A program made the position numbers and the translations under genes. Source: an uncultured Pseudomonadota bacterium (GTDB taxonomy: Bacteria; Pseudomonadota; Gammaproteobacteria; Steroidobacterales; Steroidobacteraceae). Taken from it: 64,000 nucleotides of DNA. A model generated the notes under the pieces. That model was not told the DNA's origin and did no database searches. It worked only from the letters and a program-made list of their open reading frames with translations. Shown here one piece after another: positions 35,271 to 43,481 of this stretch; position 1 is the stretch's first letter; each line of letters begins with the position of its first letter. The DNA lies in contig CAIOZU010000035.1 of NCBI GenBank assembly GCA_903862885.1, positions 62,001-126,000 of the forward strand. Reading direction: 5' to 3'.

Positions 35271-37019
35271 ATGGCCATCCCGAATAGACACCCTGACAAC
35301 CCAGTGCGCGATGCACTGACTCCAGAGCGCAGCGTGAGCCCGCTGACCGACGCTTTTAACGCGTGGCAGCAAAACACCCAAGGTCCGGAAGTGGCGAAGC
35401 GCGGTGAGCGACAGACCCCCTTTAAAACCCAGGCCCTGCACTGGCCTGTCCATCCGCTGTACACACCGCTCGATCTCGAAGCCGCCGGCTTTGATTATCA
35501 ACGCGATGTCGGCTTTCCCGGCGAGTATCCCTACACGCGCAGCGTCAATCCAAACGGCAATCGATCTGCGCTTTGGACCATGGCGCAAGTCACCGGCTTT
35601 GGTCGTGGCACCGACTGGGCGAAGCGCGCGCGCTTTATGTTGGACCAAGGGCTGCAAGGCCTCATCCTCGAACACGATCTCGCCACCACCAACGGCTACG
35701 ACTCAGATGACCCGTTAGCCGAAGGCGAAGTGGGTCGCGCAGGCCTTGCCATCGATTCGCTCGAGGATCTCGAGCGCGCCTTTGATCTGCCTTTCGACCG
35801 CCTCAAATACTTGATGTCAGTGTGCAACGCGCCGCAGCCGGTGAACTTAGCGATGATTATCGCCGCCTTAGAGGCCAAAGGCGTTGATCCTAAACAGTTC
35901 GTGCTGCACATCGTCAATGGTATTTTGATCGAGTACACCTGTGTGGGTCGTTACATCTATCCACCGAAGCATGGGCTACGCATCGCCACCGACTGCTTTG
36001 AGTACATGATTGAGCACCACCCCAACTGGGCACCGATCTCCATCATTTCAGCGCAGCTGTATGCCGCTCGTGCCAATCCTGTACAGGAACTGGCCTTCTC
36101 ACTGAGCATTGCGTTGCAGCACATCGATGCGCTGTTAGAGCGTGGCCACTCGATCGACAAGGTCGCACCGTATTTCCATTTTGTGACTGGCATTGACATG
36201 GACTTTTTTGAGGGCATCTGCAAGCTGCGCGCCTTTCGAAAGATCTGGGCGCGCTTAATGCGTGAGCGCTACAAGGCGACCCGACCAGAGGCCATGAAAG
36301 TGCGCGTGATGAGCTCGCCCGGCACCATGTCACTGACTCTGCAGCAGCCGCTAAACAATATCTCGCGACTGGCCATCATGGCGACCGCCTGCGCACTCGG
36401 CGGCGTTGGCGAGACCATGACTACCCCGCTGCACGATGAGGCGCACGCACTGCCCGCCGATGAAGCGATTCGCGTCGGCGCCGCCATTCAGCACATCGTT
36501 GCCCATGAAACGGGCGTCGCCGACACCATTGACCCCTTAGCCGGCTCCTACTACGTCGAGACCCTCACTCGACAGATAGAGGATGCGGTCATGACGGAGA
36601 TCGACAAGATCATGGCGATGGGTGGGGCGCTCGCCGCCATTGAACGCGGCTACTTCCAGCGTGAACTCGCTCGCGAACAATGCGATCGGAATCGCGCCTT
36701 AGAAGACGGCAGCCGAAAGTTAGTCGGCGTGAATCATCTGGTGCATGCCGAAGAGCGCCGTGAGATCCCCATCTTTAAACTGGCCGACGAGGTCGAGGCC
36801 GAACAGATTGAGCGCCTACAAGAACTGCGCAAGCGCCGCGACCAAAACGCGGTGGATGTCGCACTCGCCGCCGTTCGCGACGCTGCCCGCTCAGGCACTA
36901 ATCTGGTACCACCGTGCCTGGTGGCGGTGAAGGCCTACGCGACCCATGGTGAGATTTGCAACGCCATGCGTGATGTATTTGGCGTGCACCACCCGGACGC
37001 ACAAACGGCCGGCGTGTAA
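35271..37019 (+). CDS. B12-dependent acyl-CoA mutase, large (substrate-binding) subunit, atypical
   Basis: Protein of 582 residues, the TIM-barrel part of a methylmalonyl-CoA-mutase-type enzyme without its own B12 domain, as in isobutyryl-CoA and 2-hydroxyisobutyryl-CoA mutases. Family anchors are NGYDSDDPLAEGEVG, RYIYPPKHGLR, DEAHALP and IDPLAGSYYVE. By gap-free spacing, Tyr89 and Arg207 of methylmalonyl-CoA mutase correspond to Val107 and Val225, and His244 to Gln262. It therefore cannot bind methylmalonyl-CoA in the known way. It rearranges some other acyl-CoA, perhaps a branched fragment from ring or side-chain breakdown. First gene of a four-gene operon; GAGGAG upstream. Confidence 0.86.
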   Translation: MAIPNRHPDNPVRDALTPERSVSPLTDAFNAWQQNTQGPEVAKRGERQTPFKTQALHWPVHPLYTPLDLEAAGFDYQRDVGFPGEYPYTRSVNPNGNRSALWTMAQVTGFGRGTDWAKRARFMLDQGLQGLILEHDLATTNGYDSDDPLAEGEVGRAGLAIDSLEDLERAFDLPFDRLKYLMSVCNAPQPVNLAMIIAALEAKGVDPKQFVLHIVNGILIEYTCVGRYIYPPKHGLRIATDCFEYMIEHHPNWAPISIISAQLYAARANPVQELAFSLSIALQHIDALLERGHSIDKVAPYFHFVTGIDMDFFEGICKLRAFRKIWARLMRERYKATRPEAMKVRVMSSPGTMSLTLQQPLNNISRLAIMATACALGGVGETMTTPLHDEAHALPADEAIRVGAAIQHIVAHETGVADTIDPLAGSYYVETLTRQIEDAVMTEIDKIMAMGGALAAIERGYFQRELAREQCDRNRALEDGSRKLVGVNHLVHAEERREIPIFKLADEVEAEQIERLQELRKRRDQNAVDVALAAVRDAARSGTNLVPPCLVAVKAYATHGEICNAMRDVFGVHHPDAQTAGV

Positions 37020-37050
37020 ATCGCACACGCTAAGCGCTCACGGAGAAAAA

Positions 37051-37713
37051 ATGAAAAGTATTTGTCTACTAAGCCGCCGCGCAGACTTATCGCCGCAACA
37101 GTTTCGTGACTATTACGAAAATACCCACGCAGTCTTAGGCGCCAAGCACTTCCCCTTCACCCGCTATGCACGTAATCACTTACACGCCACTCGCGAGCAA
37201 ACTGCTAATTTTAATTGCTACAGCGAGTTTTGGAGTGATGACATGCCCAGCATCGTCACGATGATGAGTGGCCCCATTGGCGCGCTGTTCGCTGAGGACG
37301 AGGCACGCTTCATGGATCGAAGTCTGATCCGCCCCGCGATGGCAACCGAGCATCGATTGGCAGGCCCCAGCACACCGCCGCTGAGCGATCGCAAGTACGC
37401 ACAGTTTTTTACCCGTGCCGCGAACATCAGTGACGCCGAGTGGCAAGACACGTTGCAGACGTACGGCGCCCAGTGGTTGAGCGCCGCAAAGGTGCCGGTC
37501 ACAGGACTTGTCTTAGATGTGATCTCGTCATGGCCTGGTGTGATCTTCCCATTTGACGCGGTCTTACAAGCGAGTATCGGCGGTACCTCAACACAGATCA
37601 GCGCACCCCCACTACCCGCCGCGTTGGTCTGCGTCCATTCTGCTTGGATGGACACGACAGAGACGCCCCCCGAGACCTTGCTCAGCAACCTACCCGCCGG
37701 GACGCGCACATGA
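37051..37713 (+). CDS. EthD-domain (dimeric alpha/beta-barrel) protein
   Basis: Protein of 220 residues, probably two ferredoxin-like halves. The first starts SICLLSRRADLSPQQFRDYYENTHA, the EthD opening, and the second begins near DRKYAQFFTRAANISDAEWQ. EthD proteins were first found beside cytochrome P450 genes for ether breakdown; their role is unclear, and related folds are monooxygenases or lyases. MKSICLL at 37051 follows CGGAGAAAAA. It sits between the two mutase subunit genes and overlaps the small-subunit gene by 4 nt, a placement I do not know from characterised mutase operons. Confidence 0.75.
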   Translation: MKSICLLSRRADLSPQQFRDYYENTHAVLGAKHFPFTRYARNHLHATREQTANFNCYSEFWSDDMPSIVTMMSGPIGALFAEDEARFMDRSLIRPAMATEHRLAGPSTPPLSDRKYAQFFTRAANISDAEWQDTLQTYGAQWLSAAKVPVTGLVLDVISSWPGVIFPFDAVLQASIGGTSTQISAPPLPAALVCVHSAWMDTTETPPETLLSNLPAGTRT

Positions 37714-38144
37714 CCGCCTTTGCCAACCGACGATTGCGGGTGCTTCTCGCCAAACTCGGCATGGACACGCACACGATCGGCGTGACGGTCATCGCGCATG
37801 CGTTGCGAGATGCCGGCTTTGAAGTGATCTTCACCGGCCTCAAACAAACCGCGGAAATGGTGGCGAATACGGCAGTGCAAGAGGACGTGGATGTGGTGGG
37901 CGTGAGCTCTCTATCCGCCGCCCATATGAAACACCTGCCTAAGCTCGCTGAGTTCCTCAGACAAAAAGGTGCCGGTGACAAGCTCCTGATCGCCGGCGGT
38001 GTCGTGCCACTCGAGGATATCCCGCAACTAGAGCGCGCCGGTGTGCAGAAAATATTCACCATGGGCACCGAAACCAAAACCATCGTCGACTACCTGCAGA
38101 CGTGGTGGGCCGCCAAACTCGCCGCGGAGCAATCCGGCGGATGA
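37710..38144 (+). CDS. B12-dependent acyl-CoA mutase, small (cobalamin-binding) subunit
   Basis: Protein of 144 residues with the base-off cobalamin motif D-x-H-x-x-G as Asp19-Thr-His21-Thr-Ile-Gly24, followed by VGVSSLSAAHM and LIAGGVVP, as in IcmB, HcmB and the C-terminal domain of MutB. His21 should be the lower cobalt ligand. The start overlaps the EthD stop and the stop overlaps the MeaB start, both by 4 nt (ATGA). A longer open frame upstream is inside the EthD gene. It forms the working enzyme with the large subunit at 35271. Confidence 0.9.
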   Translation: MTAFANRRLRVLLAKLGMDTHTIGVTVIAHALRDAGFEVIFTGLKQTAEMVANTAVQEDVDVVGVSSLSAAHMKHLPKLAEFLRQKGAGDKLLIAGGVVPLEDIPQLERAGVQKIFTMGTETKTIVDYLQTWWAAKLAAEQSGG

Positions 38145-39109
38145 GCCAAACGGCTGCGGGCATCGCCGCGGGTGTACTGGCGCGTGAGATCGGCGCCGGA
38201 GCGCGCTTGATCCGCTGGCTGGAGGAGAGCGACCCACGCGGTCGCGACGCCTTGGCGTTGATTTATCCGCACACCGGACGTGCGCATCTGATCGGCATCA
38301 CAGGCCCCCCAGGGGCTGGCAAATCCACACTCACCAACGCGCTGATCAGCGAGCAGCGCAAACGCGGTCGACGCGTGGGCGTGATTGCCATCGATCCCTC
38401 AAGCCCCTTTAGTGGTGGCGCGGTCCTTGGGGATCGCGTGCGCATGCAAACGCATGCGTTGGACACCGATGTCTTCATTCGCTCCATGGGCACCCGCGGC
38501 CAATTAGGCGGCCTCTCCCGAGCAACCTTCGATGCCATCCTTGTGCAAGACGCGATGGGCTATGACGTGGTGATCGTCGAAACCGTTGGTGTCGGCCAAG
38601 ACGAATTAGATATCGTCTCTTTGGCGCACTCCACCGTTATTGTGAGCGTGCCCGGCTTAGGCGATGAAGTGCAGGCTATCAAGGCGGGGCTTTTAGAGGC
38701 GGGCGATCTATTTGTGGTGAATAAAGCGGATCGAGAAGGTGCGGATGCGCTCACCCGGCAACTCGAACTGATGCTGCACTTACGCGAACAAACCCGTCCC
38801 CATGCATGGAAACCCCCACTGATGCACACCACTGCCCTTACGGGCCAGGGGGTCGCAGCACTCACCGACGCGCTCGATGAACACTTAGCCACCCTGAAAG
38901 CATCCGGCGCATTCACCCAGTGCCTTATCGCGCGTAACCGCCACATGTTTGACAGTCTGTTGCGAGATCTGGCGGCCCAGCACATTTTAGCGGCGGCCTC
39001 AGCGCAGCCTGCCACCGCGGCGCTGATCCACGCCATGCAAGCCGGTCAGATCGATCCTTACTCGGCCGCGACCCAACTGGTCGCCTGCATGTCCTTACAA
39101 TTTCCCTAA
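38141..39109 (+). CDS. meaB: MeaB/ArgK-type G3E GTPase, mutase chaperone
   Basis: P-loop GTPase of 322 residues. GPPGAGKST at 55-63 is the Walker A loop, ETVGVGQDELDI the switch/Walker B region, and NKAD the guanine motif; the C-terminal helices form the dimer arm. MeaB proteins gate adenosylcobalamin delivery to acyl-CoA mutases and eject damaged cofactor. The start overlaps the small-subunit stop by 4 nt, so it is dedicated to this mutase. It ends the operon. A weak hairpin over its stop codon is followed by TTTT. Confidence 0.9.
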   Translation: MSQTAAGIAAGVLAREIGAGARLIRWLEESDPRGRDALALIYPHTGRAHLIGITGPPGAGKSTLTNALISEQRKRGRRVGVIAIDPSSPFSGGAVLGDRVRMQTHALDTDVFIRSMGTRGQLGGLSRATFDAILVQDAMGYDVVIVETVGVGQDELDIVSLAHSTVIVSVPGLGDEVQAIKAGLLEAGDLFVVNKADREGADALTRQLELMLHLREQTRPHAWKPPLMHTTALTGQGVAALTDALDEHLATLKASGAFTQCLIARNRHMFDSLLRDLAAQHILAAASAQPATAALIHAMQAGQIDPYSAATQLVACMSLQFP

Positions 39110-39116
39110 GGTTTTC
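39093..39116 (+). terminator. Weak terminator at the end of the mutase operon
   Basis: CCTTA-N9-TAAGG spans the meaB stop codon and is followed by TTTTCC. The stem is only 5 bp, so termination may be partial. Confidence 0.3.
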
Positions 39117-39473
39117 CTCGATTACTCACGCGCATTTAAATAGAATTCGGACCCTCAGGAAGACAAACGGAAAGCGCTTGTGGGGTGCCAGCCACGCCCC
39201 CGATCCGCGCCCCACGCACTGAGGCGCACCTGCGAAGCCAGATTGAGAAAAAATTACGCATTCGGGTTATTTTGTGATATTAATATCCTCTGATTGATCT
39301 GGACGGGGTCCGGCTATCCGGACCGTAGCCAGATGCGAAGGGGGGTACCACGCCATCAAGATGTTGTATAAAAACAACATCTCGGGGGCAAGGCGCGTGA
39401 ACCCCCTACTCCGATCGGCTGCGATCGGTGTTGGGATTCGATTAAAACTTTACTTTTTTTTGGGGGACGTTTC
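39110..39473. other. 364-nt leader of the TonB receptor with a chain of inverted repeats
   Basis: No gene is seen. Four perfect inverted repeats stand in a row: GATATTAATATC (39276-39287), GGTCCGG-CTAT-CCGGACC (39307-39324), AGATGTTGT-ATAAAA-ACAACATCT (39359-39382) and CCGATCG-GCTG-CGATCGG (39411-39428). A GGGGG/CCCCC pair lies between the last two. The ribosome site TGGGGGAC follows. Operators and/or a folded mRNA leader controlling the receptor are likely. I looked for cobalamin-riboswitch boxes and found none. Confidence 0.5.
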
Positions 39474-41987
39474 ATGTTGAAAAACAAACAGCGCAAGCAT
39501 TTGTTGCTCGCCCTTAGCATTAACGGCGTATTGGCCGGTCTTGCCACACCGCTCGCGGTACTCGCAGCAGACAGCACGGGTGGTATTGAAGAAGTGATCG
39601 TCACCGCGCAAAAGCGCGAAGAGCGCTTACAAGAAACCCCTATTTCAATCGGCGTCTTTGAAGGCGCTGATTTCGCCAAGATGGGTGGCACCAGCTTTGC
39701 CGACATCATTGGCAATTCTCCCTCACTGATGGCAACCCCCTATCCGAGTTCGACCAACACCTTGACGGTGTTCATGCGTGGCCAGGGCGCAGGTGATGCG
39801 GGTCAAATCACCAAGGACGGCGGCGTCGGTCTTTACGTCGATGGCTTCTACGTGCCGCGTCTCATGGCAACGACCTTTGACGTTGCAGACGTCGACCGTA
39901 TCGAAATTCTGCGCGGCCCCCAGGGTACCCTGTACGGCCGCAACACCACCGGTGGTGCAGTCAACATCATTTCCAAAGACCCGTCCGGTCAGTCTGGTTT
40001 TAAGGGTGATGTGACTTACGGCAACTACGGGACGATCCGTGCATTGGCCTCGGTGGATATGGCCGCCATCAATGATTTCGCGATCAAAGTCACCGGCGTG
40101 ACCAGCTCAAATGACGGCTTCGTCAAGAATGTGGGCGCGCAAGTCGACAACCAAAACAACTACAACATAAGCAAAAACAACGCCGGTCGTATTGATGTGA
40201 AATACGCCCCAGCCGGCAGCGCGCTGTCCGGTAAGTACTCCTTCGAGACAGGCGACCTAGAAAGCACGCCGCAGTACTACCAGAACGCGCAAGTCGCCAC
40301 TGGCTGCGCGCCAGTCGCAGGCGTGGGCATACTACCGTATGGAGCACATTGCGCGAACGGCGCCCCGGGACTTGGTATCGTTTCAGTAGGGTCAAGCTTC
40401 CTAGACGGGACAAACTATCCGGTTTTCGCTACACCCGCTGACCAACTGGGTTACAACACGGATCGTTTCAGCACATGGCGCTCGTCTAACTTACCCCTGA
40501 GCGGAGCCAACTATAAAAACAGCGGGCTGACCTTGAACTATCAAGTGTCTGACACACTAACGATCAAGTCATTGACCGGCTACCGCGAACTCGATACCAA
40601 GTACTATCAGGATTACGCAGACGTATTCTTAAGCGCCATACCTAGCTACGGCATCGCTTTTGCGACCGGCTTCTTAACAGCCGATGCGATCACCAGCAAA
40701 ACCTTCTCCGAGGAATTGCAGGCCATCGGCTCGATTGGCGACTCACTGCATTACGTATTGGGCGCTTTCTACTCGAAAGAAGACGGCAGACACGAAGAGT
40801 TTGTTAACGTCAAAATCGCGGCGTTTTTCCTAGACGATGTCACGGATCGATTAGTCAATGCGTCCTCAAAGTCTGAGGCACTGTACGGCCAGATGACTTG
40901 GGCGGCGTCTGACAAGATGGATCTGATCTTCGGCGCCCGTTACACCGAGGACAAGCGTACTGCGGATCGCACCTATAACGTGCTCTGTGGCCCGAATAAC
41001 GAGCCCAACATGCAGAGCACACAGAACTTGCTGTACGGTACGCCCATTGGTGGCGGATGCGGCGGTGCGACCCTACCGCAGCCTGGCGTGACCAACGGCT
41101 CAGGCGAAGTGTCCTCAAGCCACTTTGACCCTGCTTTCACGCTGAACTACAAGTGGTCACGAGATCTCGACACCTACTTCCGTTTTGCAACGGGTTACCG
41201 TGCCGGTGGTTTCAATGAGTCCACACCCGTGTTCTTGTTGACCTTCCAGCCTGAGAAGCTCACCAGCTACGAGGTAGGCCTGAAGTCGGCTTGGCTCGAT
41301 CACCGTGCGCAACTAAATATTGCTGCGTTCCACAGCGATTATAAGAACCAGCAGTTGGACATTTCAGTGAATGCCAGCGATCTGTCACAGACCGGTACGT
41401 TTAACGCCGGTACCAGCAAGATCGACGGTGGTGAACTGGAGCTGACCCTCGTGCCGATAGACGATTTGAAGCTGACCTTCAGTGACGCGTACCTCAAGGG
41501 CACCGTGAAAAGTGTCGATGCGGTTTGCGGCACAATCTTCAATCCGTACCTAACGGACACGACCACTTGCGCACCAGGCGCCCCAGCACCAACGGATCGC
41601 TTCTCACTCGGGTACTTGCCTAAGAACAACTACTCGTTCGGAGCGGACTACACGTTCTTGAAGTCAGCTAAGGGCAGCTTCTTTGCTCACGCCGACCTCA
41701 ATCACCACGACGCCGCTTACGGTACGTCGACGGTGGGTCCTGCTGTGCCTAACACCAGTGACTACATAACACCTGGTCACACCACCAGTGATGCACGCTT
41801 AGGTTACACGGCGGACATGACAGGCGGCGGCACCGTGATGGTTTCGCTGTGGTGCAAGAACTGCGGTGACAAGGACTACGCAGCCCACGTCATTGGCAAC
41901 GGCGACCCACTGGCCGGTTACTACGGCCAAGCGGTTGCACGGGCATGGCCGCGGACCTTCGGCATCAACTTGAACGTCAAGTACTGA
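39474..41987 (+). CDS. TonB-dependent outer-membrane receptor
   Basis: Protein of 837 residues. A signal peptide (residues 1-31, LALSINGVLAGLATPLAVLAA) is followed by a TonB box EEVIVTAQKREERLQETP, a plug domain (VFMRGQG, IEILRGPQGTLYGRNTTGGAVNI) and a 22-strand barrel ending in aromatic residues (KY). Such receptors import large or scarce substrates across the outer membrane. The neighbours suggest a sterol, bile acid or terpenoid; cobalamin for the upstream mutase is possible, but no cobalamin riboswitch is seen. A structured leader precedes it and a strong terminator follows. Confidence 0.9.
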   Translation: MLKNKQRKHLLLALSINGVLAGLATPLAVLAADSTGGIEEVIVTAQKREERLQETPISIGVFEGADFAKMGGTSFADIIGNSPSLMATPYPSSTNTLTVFMRGQGAGDAGQITKDGGVGLYVDGFYVPRLMATTFDVADVDRIEILRGPQGTLYGRNTTGGAVNIISKDPSGQSGFKGDVTYGNYGTIRALASVDMAAINDFAIKVTGVTSSNDGFVKNVGAQVDNQNNYNISKNNAGRIDVKYAPAGSALSGKYSFETGDLESTPQYYQNAQVATGCAPVAGVGILPYGAHCANGAPGLGIVSVGSSFLDGTNYPVFATPADQLGYNTDRFSTWRSSNLPLSGANYKNSGLTLNYQVSDTLTIKSLTGYRELDTKYYQDYADVFLSAIPSYGIAFATGFLTADAITSKTFSEELQAIGSIGDSLHYVLGAFYSKEDGRHEEFVNVKIAAFFLDDVTDRLVNASSKSEALYGQMTWAASDKMDLIFGARYTEDKRTADRTYNVLCGPNNEPNMQSTQNLLYGTPIGGGCGGATLPQPGVTNGSGEVSSSHFDPAFTLNYKWSRDLDTYFRFATGYRAGGFNESTPVFLLTFQPEKLTSYEVGLKSAWLDHRAQLNIAAFHSDYKNQQLDISVNASDLSQTGTFNAGTSKIDGGELELTLVPIDDLKLTFSDAYLKGTVKSVDAVCGTIFNPYLTDTTTCAPGAPAPTDRFSLGYLPKNNYSFGADYTFLKSAKGSFFAHADLNHHDAAYGTSTVGPAVPNTSDYITPGHTTSDARLGYTADMTGGGTVMVSLWCKNCGDKDYAAHVIGNGDPLAGYYGQAVARAWPRTFGINLNVKY

Positions 41988-42013
41988 TCGGTCACGAGGC
42001 TTAGCCTCGAACT

Positions 42014-42050
42014 AACGGCCCGTCTGCTCACGCAGTCGGGCCGTTTTCTT
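42014..42050 (+). terminator. Intrinsic terminator of the TonB receptor gene
   Basis: AACGGCCCG and CGGGCCGTT pair (9 bp), with a second inner stem CTGC/GCAG and loop TCAC, followed by TTTTCTT. A textbook rho-independent terminator. Confidence 0.88.
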
Positions 42051-42151
42051 TGGTGACCACGGACCAATGGTGTGATGTCCATTTTGGAAATCCTGAACGC
42101 ACGCCTTACAGACCATTCTCCTGCAAGCGCTTAAACCGGGCAGGAGCACCC

Positions 42152-42157
42152 TATAAT
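42152..42157 (+). promoter_or_regulatory. Candidate -10 box for the MFS gene
   Basis: A perfect TATAAT lies 55 nt upstream of the MFS start at 42212. The matching -35 (around CTTAAA, 42130-42135) is weak. Confidence 0.4.
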
Positions 42158-42211
42158 CGAACGCACGGCTGCGAGCCAAGTCCGTCCTAGTCAAAGCACC
42201 TTAGAGGCTTC

Positions 42212-43441
42212 ATGACCACCTACCAACGACTACTGTTTTTGCTCCTCTCTGTCATCGTCCTATTTGAGGGTTTCGACGTCTCTTTGGCGGCCATCACTCT
42301 GCCTTACGTCGCCCATGATTTTGTGGTCGACGCGGGCCAGGCCGGCCGAGCCTTAGCACTCGCCTCCAGCGGCGCCATTGCAGCGTTCTTTACGATCCGA
42401 TTAGCCGATCGCTTTGGTCGACGCCCCGTCCTCATTGCAGCGGTGGCAGGCTTTGCTGGCTTCTCCCTAGCGACTGCTTTCGCGACCTCACTCACTCAAT
42501 TCGCCGTCCTACAATTTTTCGCTCGAATCAGCTTAGTCACACAAGTCACCCTCGCCTATCTATTCCTGTCCGAGTCACTACCGACAAAGCGGCGCGGACG
42601 AGTCAGTGGCTTTATGATGGCTTTTGCAGGCGTGGGAGCGGCTTGCCCCACGTTACTGCTGCCCCTCTTTATCGAGGGCTCGCTCGGTTGGCGAGGCATG
42701 TATGCCGTCGGCGGCCTACCACTACTCGTCGTGCCGATTCTGTGGTTTTTTCTACGCGAGTCGGATGCATTCTTGGCGGCACGAACCGCCACGAGCGCAC
42801 CTTTCCTTGGGCTCGTGGCGCAAATTCAGAAAGCGTGGTCACCACCGTTGCGACGCCGTTTTGCCGGCATCAGCATCCTGTGGTTTTGTATTAACTTTGG
42901 TGGCGCCACTGTCATGTCATTTTTTACTTGGTATGTCTTAAGAGAGCGCGCCTGGACACCATCCGACTTACGCCTTCTGGCACCCTTTGGTCTGGCACTC
43001 TCGTTTTTGGGGAGCATCTTGGCAGGCCAAGCAATGGATCGCATCGGGCGTCGACTCAGCGCGGTTCTGTATTTGTTAGCAGCCACCGTAGTCGCTGTCA
43101 TTTGCTATCAGTCCCATAGCCATCTGGTGATTGGCGCTTGCTTTGTTCTTTTACAGGCACTGCAAGGCATTTGGGTGGTGGCCTATGTGTACACCACTGA
43201 ACTCTTCCCTACGGACTTCTGTGGGGCGGCCAGCGGACTCTCCAACAACTTGTTCGGTCGTTGGGGACAGGTTATCGCCACCGCCGCAGTGGGTTCTCTG
43301 ACGGCCTACGTCGGCACCACCAGCGCCGCGGTGGTGCCATTGGCTTTCGTCGCGCTCATCAGCATTCCCATCGTGCTATGGCTTTTACCGGAAACCGCAA
43401 GCACCGACCGAAGCCAGCCTGACAGCGCTCCGTCGCTCTAG
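42212..43441 (+). CDS. MFS transporter, AAHS-like
   Basis: Inner-membrane protein of 409 residues with twelve predicted helices. It has LFEGFDVSLAAITLPYV at the N-terminus, RLADRFGRRPVLI between helices 2 and 3, and YTTELFPTDFCGAASGL, a segment common to the metabolite/aromatic-acid:H+ symporters. AGAGG precedes the ATG. It converges on a second MFS gene, with a strong hairpin between them. The substrate may be an organic acid such as a bile-acid or aromatic fragment; the sequence does not settle it. Confidence 0.85.
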   Translation: MTTYQRLLFLLLSVIVLFEGFDVSLAAITLPYVAHDFVVDAGQAGRALALASSGAIAAFFTIRLADRFGRRPVLIAAVAGFAGFSLATAFATSLTQFAVLQFFARISLVTQVTLAYLFLSESLPTKRRGRVSGFMMAFAGVGAACPTLLLPLFIEGSLGWRGMYAVGGLPLLVVPILWFFLRESDAFLAARTATSAPFLGLVAQIQKAWSPPLRRRFAGISILWFCINFGGATVMSFFTWYVLRERAWTPSDLRLLAPFGLALSFLGSILAGQAMDRIGRRLSAVLYLLAATVVAVICYQSHSHLVIGACFVLLQALQGIWVVAYVYTTELFPTDFCGAASGLSNNLFGRWGQVIATAAVGSLTAYVGTTSAAVVPLAFVALISIPIVLWLLPETASTDRSQPDSAPSL

Positions 43442-43450
43442 CGCTATACT

Positions 43451-43481
43451 CGTGGGCGCATCAGACCGCTGATGCGCCACG
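43451..43481. terminator. Hairpin between two convergent MFS genes
   Basis: CGTG-G-GCGCATCAG pairs with CTGATGCGC-CACG (13 bp with one bulged G, loop ACCG). It overlaps the stop codon of the minus-strand MFS gene. No T-run on either side; it probably blocks read-through in both directions. Confidence 0.55.

Noticed and set aside
39110-39473. Cobalamin riboswitch before the TonB receptor
   Set aside because: The B12 mutase upstream made this attractive, but I could not find the conserved B12-box and core segments; only inverted repeats are present.
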